Source: Paenibacillus sp. FSL R7-0273
Lineage (GTDB): Bacteria > Bacillota > Bacilli > Paenibacillales > Paenibacillaceae
DNA length: 64,000 nt
Assembly (NCBI RefSeq): GCF_000758625.1
Contig: NZ_CP009283.1
Coordinates: 2,181,501 to 2,245,500 of the forward strand
Direction: 5' to 3'
The notes under the pieces were generated by a model. That model worked only from the letters and a program-made list of their open reading frames with translations, made no database searches and was not told the origin of the DNA. Positions 59,476-64,000 of the stretch are shown piece after piece (the first letter of the stretch is position 1; every line of letters starts with the position of its first letter). Made by a program: the position numbers and the translations under genes.

Positions 59476-59801
59476 TCCGGTTCGCCTCCCATAAGCTTTT
59501 TGCCGTTTGCCAGCAGCTCGTCAAGTCTTGCCATTTCAGTCCGGACAGCTGTCCGGCCGGCCTCCGTGATCCGGTACTCCTTCTTGCGTGAATCCTGCTC
59601 CCCCTGCAGCAGCTCGATCCAGCCCCGCTCGACCAGTGTGCTCAGCGCACCGTATAAGGTGCCGGCTCCCAGCTCGACCCGCTCATTGCTCAGCAGCTTC
59701 ACGTTCTGCATAATACCGTAGCCGTGCATAGGGGTGAGCAAGGATAAAAGAATGTAATACACACCTTCTGTTAAAGCCCCGTAATCCTTATTGTCCGGCA
59801 A
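59472..59801 (-). CDS. PadR-family transcriptional regulator
   Basis: 109 residues from TTG at 59801, with AAGGAG 10 bases upstream; this matches the usual ~110-residue PadR length. Longer starts (ATG 59834 or 59888) would run into the palindromic operators. Winged helix: GVYYILLSLLTPMHGYGIMQ, then LGAGTLYGALSTLVERGWIE and a C-terminal dimerisation helix. It represses its own operon, presumably through the two palindromes directly upstream. Coupled to DUF2812. Confidence 0.88.
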   Translation of the reverse strand: MPDNKDYGALTEGVYYILLSLLTPMHGYGIMQNVKLLSNERVELGAGTLYGALSTLVERGWIELLQGEQDSRKKEYRITEAGRTAVRTEMARLDELLANGKKLMGGEPE

Positions 59802-59837
59802 CTCCGGATCACTCCTTTCTTCTATACCGTCCATCGC

Positions 59838-59880
59838 TATATCGGTTACCGATATAATAACTATATCGTCTGCCGATATA
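59838..59880 (-). promoter_or_regulatory. Double PadR-type operator
   Basis: TATATCGGTTACCGATATA (59838-59856) is a perfect 9-1-9 palindrome. TATATCGTCTGCCGATATA (59862-59880) is a 7-5-7 palindrome with the same ends. Start-to-start distance is 24 bp. On the minus strand a TATTAT between them could be the -10 box, so binding would block transcription. Confidence 0.75.
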
Positions 59881-59903
59881 GATGTCAACAGGCATTAGCA
59901 CAC

Positions 59904-59936
59904 AAAAAAACCTCATCCGCAGAGGGAGGAGGTTTC
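59904..59936 (-). terminator. Terminator after yhbH
   Basis: On the minus strand AAACCTCCTCC pairs with GGATGAGGTTT (one mismatch), followed by TTTT. Confidence 0.75.
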
Positions 59937-59950
59937 TAGTGAGCCTGAGC

Positions 59951-61150
59951 TTACTTAACCGGGCTTCTTTTGCCGAAAAAGGTCTTAAGTGCCTGATATA
60001 CTTCCTTTTTGTCCTTGATGACATAGTGCATGAACTGCTCCTGCTTGAGATGCCGGTAGGCGGACATCAGCGTGCTGCTGCGGTTATACTGGTTCACCTC
60101 ACCGTAGCCGAACATGTTGCTGCGCTTCAGCAGCTCGCCGATCAGCTTGACGCAACGCTCATTATCAGAGGTCAGGTTATCCCCGTCTGAGAAGTGGAAC
60201 GGGTAGATGTTATATTTGGCCGGCGGGTAACGGCTGTCGATGATCTCAATCGCCTTTTGGTAGGCTGATGAACAAATGGTGCCGCCGCTCTCGCCCCGGG
60301 TGAAGAAATCATGCTCGCTGACTTCCTTGGCCTCCGTATGATGGGCCAGAAAGACGATATCGACCTTCTCATACTGGCGGCGGAGGAAGCGGGTCATCCA
60401 GAAGAAGAAGCTGCGGGCGCAGTATTTCTCAAAGGTACCCATGGAGCCCGACGTATCCATCATTGCAATAATAACGGCGTTGGAGTGGGGGATCGTAATA
60501 TCATCCCAGGTTTTGTAGCGAAGGTCATCCGGGCTGATGCTGTGGATACCCGGCCGGCCGCTGCTGGCGTTACGACGCAGGTTCTCCAGCAGGGTACGCT
60601 TCTTGTCGATATTCGACATCATGCCCTTTTTGCGGATATCGTTGAAGACAATCGACTTGACCTCAATCTCTTCCTTATCCTTGGGGGCCAGATGAGGCAG
60701 CTCCAGGTCCTGGAACAGAATGTCCTCCAGATCCTCCAGATTAACCTCCGCTTCAATGGTGTCCTGACCCGGCTGATCACCGGCCTTTTCCCCTTTGCCC
60801 GGCTGGGCAGACTGGGAGTCACGGCCGAGCACATCGCCCACCTGGCTGTCTCCGTCCCCCTGGCCGACATGCTTTTGCTTACGGAAGTTATAGATAATCC
60901 GGTATTCATCCAGACTGCGGATCGGTACTTTTACAATCTGCTTGCCGTCGGACATGATAATGTTCTCTTCGGTAACCAGGTCAGGCAGATTATCCTTAAT
61001 GGCTTCCCTGACCTTCTGCTGGTGACGTTCCTGATCCTGATGGCCTTTACGGTGAAGGGACCAGTCTTCTTTCGAGACAACAAACGCATACGGCTCCGGT
61101 GATTGCGGCAGGATGACCACCTCCCATGAAATATAAATCAGTCGATGCAC
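59951..61150 (-). CDS. yhbH: Sporulation protein YhbH (UPF0229 family, VWA domain)
   Basis: About 386-399 residues. Strong resemblance to B. subtilis Yhb[21 protein letters not shown] near the start, [15 protein letters not shown], a VWA domain with the metal site MMDTSGSMG, then [16 protein letters not shown] and [11 protein letters not shown]. The start is unclear: the open frame begins at GTG 61150, but a strong GGAGGTG lies just before an in-frame CTG at 61111, close to where homologues begin. Members are encoded with the kinase PrkA and SpoVR in many bacteria; prkA is not in the window. Role in sporulation, mechanism unknown. Confidence 0.92.
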   Translation of the reverse strand: MHRLIYISWEVVILPQSPEPYAFVVSKEDWSLHRKGHQDQERHQQKVREAIKDNLPDLVTEENIIMSDGKQIVKVPIRSLDEYRIIYNFRKQKHVGQGDGDSQVGDVLGRDSQSAQPGKGEKAGDQPGQDTIEAEVNLEDLEDILFQDLELPHLAPKDKEEIEVKSIVFNDIRKKGMMSNIDKKRTLLENLRRNASSGRPGIHSISPDDLRYKTWDDITIPHSNAVIIAMMDTSGSMGTFEKYCARSFFFWMTRFLRRQYEKVDIVFLAHHTEAKEVSEHDFFTRGESGGTICSSAYQKAIEIIDSRYPPAKYNIYPFHFSDGDNLTSDNERCVKLIGELLKRSNMFGYGEVNQYNRSSTLMSAYRHLKQEQFMHYVIKDKKEVYQALKTFFGKRSPVK

Positions 61151-61219
61151 AAGCCTTAGTCCGCTGAAAGGGTTGTAACTAAAGTATATTCATGGGGATG
61201 GGGGATATGTGAACTGTCT

Positions 61220-62905
61220 TTACTCGCTGATCTCTTCAATAATGAGACGGTAGCTGTTGGATCTGGCTTCGCCTGAATAACGGCGGTCTTCAATGGTATA
61301 CACATACAGTGCCGTTGAATTGCCCTGAAGGGTATTGCCCATATAATCGATATTGATTTTGACCATGTAGGCCAGATGAACCGTCTGTCCGGGCTCGAGA
61401 ATCCCTAGCGGCACTGTGCCGCTGTAAGGTGTGCCGGGCACTGTAACTGCGCTGACCGTTACAATATCCGGGTCGATGACGGTGCCTTGCGGAACGATTC
61501 GGATTACGGTTACATCTGCAGGGTAATTGCCGCTGTTCGTAACATGGACTCTGAATTCGGCAATGCCTCCATGCTCGACAACCGGCGGCTCTCCGCTCAT
61601 TTGAATCGAAATGATTGGAGCATAGAGCAGTGTGATGACCAGATTGGACCGGGCATTCTGCCTGACGCTCCGCCCGTCCGGAAGAGTGTAGGTATACGCG
61701 GTATTTCCCTGATTCCGGATGGCTGGCAGCTCCCGGACGTCGGTAGCAGCAGGTACAGCTACAAGGAATGCTACATGAACGGCAGCTTCCGGTCTTACCG
61801 TGCCGAGCGGGATGCCATCTCCCGGCCTCACACCCGGACGGGGCACTCCGTTCACCTGGATGCTGTCCCAGATAAACAGTGTGCCAGGGGGGATCACGTC
61901 AGTAAGCACAGCTTCCACTGCCAGATTGCCGCTGTTCCGGACCGTAAATTCATAGCGGAGATTGTCGCCCGGAGTTGCGCTATGCCGGTCTACCTTCAAG
62001 CTGACATTGATGCCTGCCTGCACAATTGTAACGGTTACTGTGTTGCTCTCCACCTGCTCGGCATCCTCATTAGCAATGTAGGAGAGTGTTGCGCGGGTAA
62101 CAAGTGCAGCCTCAGGCGGAACCGCAGTGACCCGTACCCGGAAGGAAATTTCTGCAGCGGCACCTATGTCCAGTGTCCCCAGCGGGATTCCGTCCGCGGG
62201 ATCTGCCTCAGGAGAGTAGACTCCGCCTGCAACTACACTTCCGGGAATAAAGACGGAGCCCTCCGGCACAGGGATGATTGCAGAGATGCTGCCAAGCGGC
62301 CTGGTTCCCTCGTTCCTCAGCAGCAGCGTATAAGTTATAACATCCCCGACAAAGGAGGTCGGGGTGCTTGCAGTAAGCAGGATGGAGAGCTGGTAAGCCA
62401 GCAGGGATACGGTTACTGTATTGGAACTGACTTCCCCCGCAACCCTTCTTCCGCCTGTTGTAGAGAATGAATATTGTCCGGTTGCGGCATTCCGCAGCTC
62501 AAGTGACGGCGGCAGCGAAACGACGATAACCTGGAACGCTACTGTGACCTGACTCTGTGGTGCAACAGCATCAAGCGGAATTCCGGCTGCAGGCGATGCT
62601 CCGGGCAGGGGCACACCGTCCCTCAGAACGCTGTTGGCAATAAAAGAGACACCCTGGGGAAGCGCGTCAAGGATTGTAACCAGTGCCGGGAGATTTCCGC
62701 TGTTGGTTGCTGTGATGGTATAAACCAGTGTTTCCCCGAGGGAAACACTGGTTTTGTCTGCGCTTTTGGACAGGGAGAGAACAGGACCTACAACCTGGGT
62801 GTTGACGGTGTTGGAAAAAGTGATTCCGTCAATACCCGCCGCTGAGCTGAACAGCACCATGGATTGATTCGTCACGACAGGCTGCAGATTCGGGCCGGGG
62901 GTCAT
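61220..62905 (-). CDS. DUF11-repeat surface protein, downstream part
   Basis: 561 residues. The first ~38 residues (TPGPNLQPVVTNQSMVLFSS...) are the second half of a DUF11 repeat whose first half lies in the upstream frame. Four full repeats of ~130 residues follow, each with an SADKTSVSLGETLVYTITAT-like start, a GVPLPGASPA motif and an SNTVTV end. The protein ends shortly after the last repeat (IIEEISE) without LPXTG, SLH or a membrane anchor. DUF11 repeats form extended Ig-like rods on cell or spore surfaces. The frame overlaps the upstream one by 4 bp (ATGA). Confidence 0.8.
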   Translation of the reverse strand: MTPGPNLQPVVTNQSMVLFSSAAGIDGITFSNTVNTQVVGPVLSLSKSADKTSVSLGETLVYTITATNSGNLPALVTILDALPQGVSFIANSVLRDGVPLPGASPAAGIPLDAVAPQSQVTVAFQVIVVSLPPSLELRNAATGQYSFSTTGGRRVAGEVSSNTVTVSLLAYQLSILLTASTPTSFVGDVITYTLLLRNEGTRPLGSISAIIPVPEGSVFIPGSVVAGGVYSPEADPADGIPLGTLDIGAAAEISFRVRVTAVPPEAALVTRATLSYIANEDAEQVESNTVTVTIVQAGINVSLKVDRHSATPGDNLRYEFTVRNSGNLAVEAVLTDVIPPGTLFIWDSIQVNGVPRPGVRPGDGIPLGTVRPEAAVHVAFLVAVPAATDVRELPAIRNQGNTAYTYTLPDGRSVRQNARSNLVITLLYAPIISIQMSGEPPVVEHGGIAEFRVHVTNSGNYPADVTVIRIVPQGTVIDPDIVTVSAVTVPGTPYSGTVPLGILEPGQTVHLAYMVKINIDYMGNTLQGNSTALYVYTIEDRRYSGEARSNSYRLIIEEISE

Positions 62906-64000
62906 ACCTCAATTACCTGTACCTGGAAGGTGACGGTCACTGAAGCTCCTGCAGCAATCGTACCGATTACGATACCGGCTGCCGGATTGGCATTTGGCCG
63001 CTGTACACCATCAACGGCTACACTGCCTATTACGAACTGGCTGCCTGCAGGGATCGGGTCAACCAGTACAACGTTGTTGACAGCGACAATACCGTTGTTA
63101 GTAACCACGATTGTATACGTTATGAGATCGCCGACAACCGCATCGATGGAAGGCGTGCTCTTGACTGCTGTAACGTCAGGCGAGGATACCGGTATAACGA
63201 GCACATTGGACAGTGAGCTGCCGGAGAGCAGGCGTCCGTCCGGCGGACTGAAGGTAAAGCTGGCTGAGGCCTGATTGACCAGCTGCTGAGGTGAAGGCAG
63301 TGAAGCTACAGTAACCTGGAGAGTAACCGTTACGGTAACCGTCGCTCCCGGCGCAACCGTACCTATGGCAACACCTGCCGTAGGATCTGCTCCCGGCTGC
63401 GGCACACCATTGATCAATACGCTGTTCGGCACGAATACGGCACCCGGCGGAATAGCGTCTGTTACGGTGACATTAGCCGGCAGGTTGCCTGTGTTGTTCA
63501 CACTCAGGAAGTAAGTGACGGTATCGCCGACCGTAGCATTGGCGGTATCCGCGCTCTTAACGACATTGATGAACGGCTGGTACACCGGTGTAATCAGGTT
63601 GTTGGAATAGGATGCACCGGAGAACGCGCCGGAGGTAAAGCTGACTGAAGCCTGATTGTTCAGTACAGTGCTGGCAGGCAGGGCGTTGACCAGGATATTG
63701 AATGTGATGGTGGCAGAGGCTCCCGGTGCTATGGTGCCGGCTGCAATGCCATTGGCCGGATTGGCTCCAGGCACCGGAGTGCCGTCTACAACTACGCTGC
63801 CGGTGACAAAGGAGGCGCCTGCCGGTATCGGGTCACTGAGCACAATATTGTTAATCGGCGCAATCCCGTTATTCGTAACGACGATTGTGTAAGGTACGGT
63901 GTCCCCGATGACGGCATCAATAACAGTAGTGCTTTTGACTACGGCCACATTAGGAGAGGATACCGAAATCAAATTGATGTTGGAAGGCGCTGTCTGGTTA
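62902..64000 (-). CDS. DUF11-repeat surface protein, upstream part, 5' end beyond the window
   Basis: Open to the right edge; 365 codons visible, so the true start is outside. It contains two full DUF11 repeats and the first ~90 residues of a third, each with VVGDLITYTIVVTNNG-like, NNVVLVDPIPAG-like and GAS.T.TF motifs. It then stops at VQVIEV. The stop falls in the middle of the repeat, and the missing half is found in the -1 frame from the overlapping ATG. Either one gene with a frameshift or two coupled genes. Confidence 0.8.
   Translation of the reverse strand, partial: NQTAPSNINLISVSSPNVAVVKSTTVIDAVIGDTVPYTIVVTNNGIAPINNIVLSDPIPAGASFVTGSVVVDGTPVPGANPANGIAAGTIAPGASATITFNILVNALPASTVLNNQASVSFTSGAFSGASYSNNLITPVYQPFINVVKSADTANATVGDTVTYFLSVNNTGNLPANVTVTDAIPPGAVFVPNSVLINGVPQPGADPTAGVAIGTVAPGATVTVTVTLQVTVASLPSPQQLVNQASASFTFSPPDGRLLSGSSLSNVLVIPVSSPDVTAVKSTPSIDAVVGDLITYTIVVTNNGIVAVNNVVLVDPIPAGSQFVIGSVAVDGVQRPNANPAAGIVIGTIAAGASVTVTFQVQVIEV

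Noticed and set aside
61487..62470. A 327-codon open frame on the + strand opposite the DUF11 repeats
   Set aside because: Composition is that of a reverse translation of repeats rich in Val, Thr and Ala; no ribosome site or family.

Overview
The window looks like a chromosomal segment of a Paenibacillus-type, spore-forming, plant-polysaccharide-degrading Firmicute. The reasons are: GC slightly above half, strong AGGAGG ribosome sites with frequent TTG/GTG starts, sporulation genes (spoVR, yhbH), S-layer-homology (SLH) anchoring, many AraC-type regulators next to glycoside hydrolases, and a DUF11-repeat surface protein. No rRNA, tRNA, CRISPR array, insertion sequence or prophage was seen.

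Layout. (1) 1-9.9 kb is a hemicellulose/pectin locus: GH2 (cut by the left edge), AraC, GH43, GH28, AraC, CE8, an alpha/beta hydrolase and GH105. None of the pectin enzymes has a signal peptide, so they should act in the cytoplasm on imported oligosaccharides. (2) 10-16.9 kb is mixed: DinB-like protein, AraC-GyrI regulator, CE7 acetyl esterase, DUF418 membrane protein, SpoVR and an AT-richer RelE/ParE-like toxin-antitoxin pair. (3) 16.9-21.5 kb is a beta-glucoside operon (EIIBCA, 6-phospho-beta-glucosidase, LicT/BglG antiterminator) with an antiterminator target overlapping a terminator in its leader. (4) 21.5-32.5 kb is mixed: phosphodiester glycosidase plus GT2-GtrA, a DUF4362 lipoprotein, a two-component system followed by an ABC transporter, a PAS histidine kinase, DegV and a second AraC-GyrI regulator. 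(5) 32.5-56.1 kb is a starch/maltodextrin locus: alpha-glucosidase, maltose phosphorylase, beta-phosphoglucomutase, a LacI-type regulator, a 2542-residue SLH-anchored amylopullulanase with two GH13 catalytic domains, an intracellular neopullulanase, a maltodextrin ABC importer (binding protein and two permeases, no ATPase) and a chemoreceptor. (6) 56.2-64 kb has AraC plus GH4, PadR plus DUF2812, YhbH, and a DUF11-repeat protein that runs off the right edge.

How the starch locus works (inference from families): the surface amylopullulanase cuts starch, the importer takes up maltodextrins, and neopullulanase and alpha-glucosidase trim them. Maltose phosphorylase and beta-phosphoglucomutase convert maltose to glucose and glucose-6-phosphate. 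CAAACG-centred operator or cre-like sites lie upstream of pgmB, the regulator gene, the amylopullulanase and malE, which suggests one local regulon.

The less ordinary content is non-coding. A palindromic intergenic repeat occurs in four places with two alternative arm sequences that change together on both sides of the stem, and one copy appears nested inside another. Two clusters of a four-box element (two boxes forward, two reverse, same spacing) have box sequences matched within an element but different between elements. A 62-bp tandem repeat lies in the pgmB leader, and its last 20 nt with the ribosome site recur upstream of the neopullulanase. The DUF11 array is split by an ATGA overlap in the middle of one repeat.
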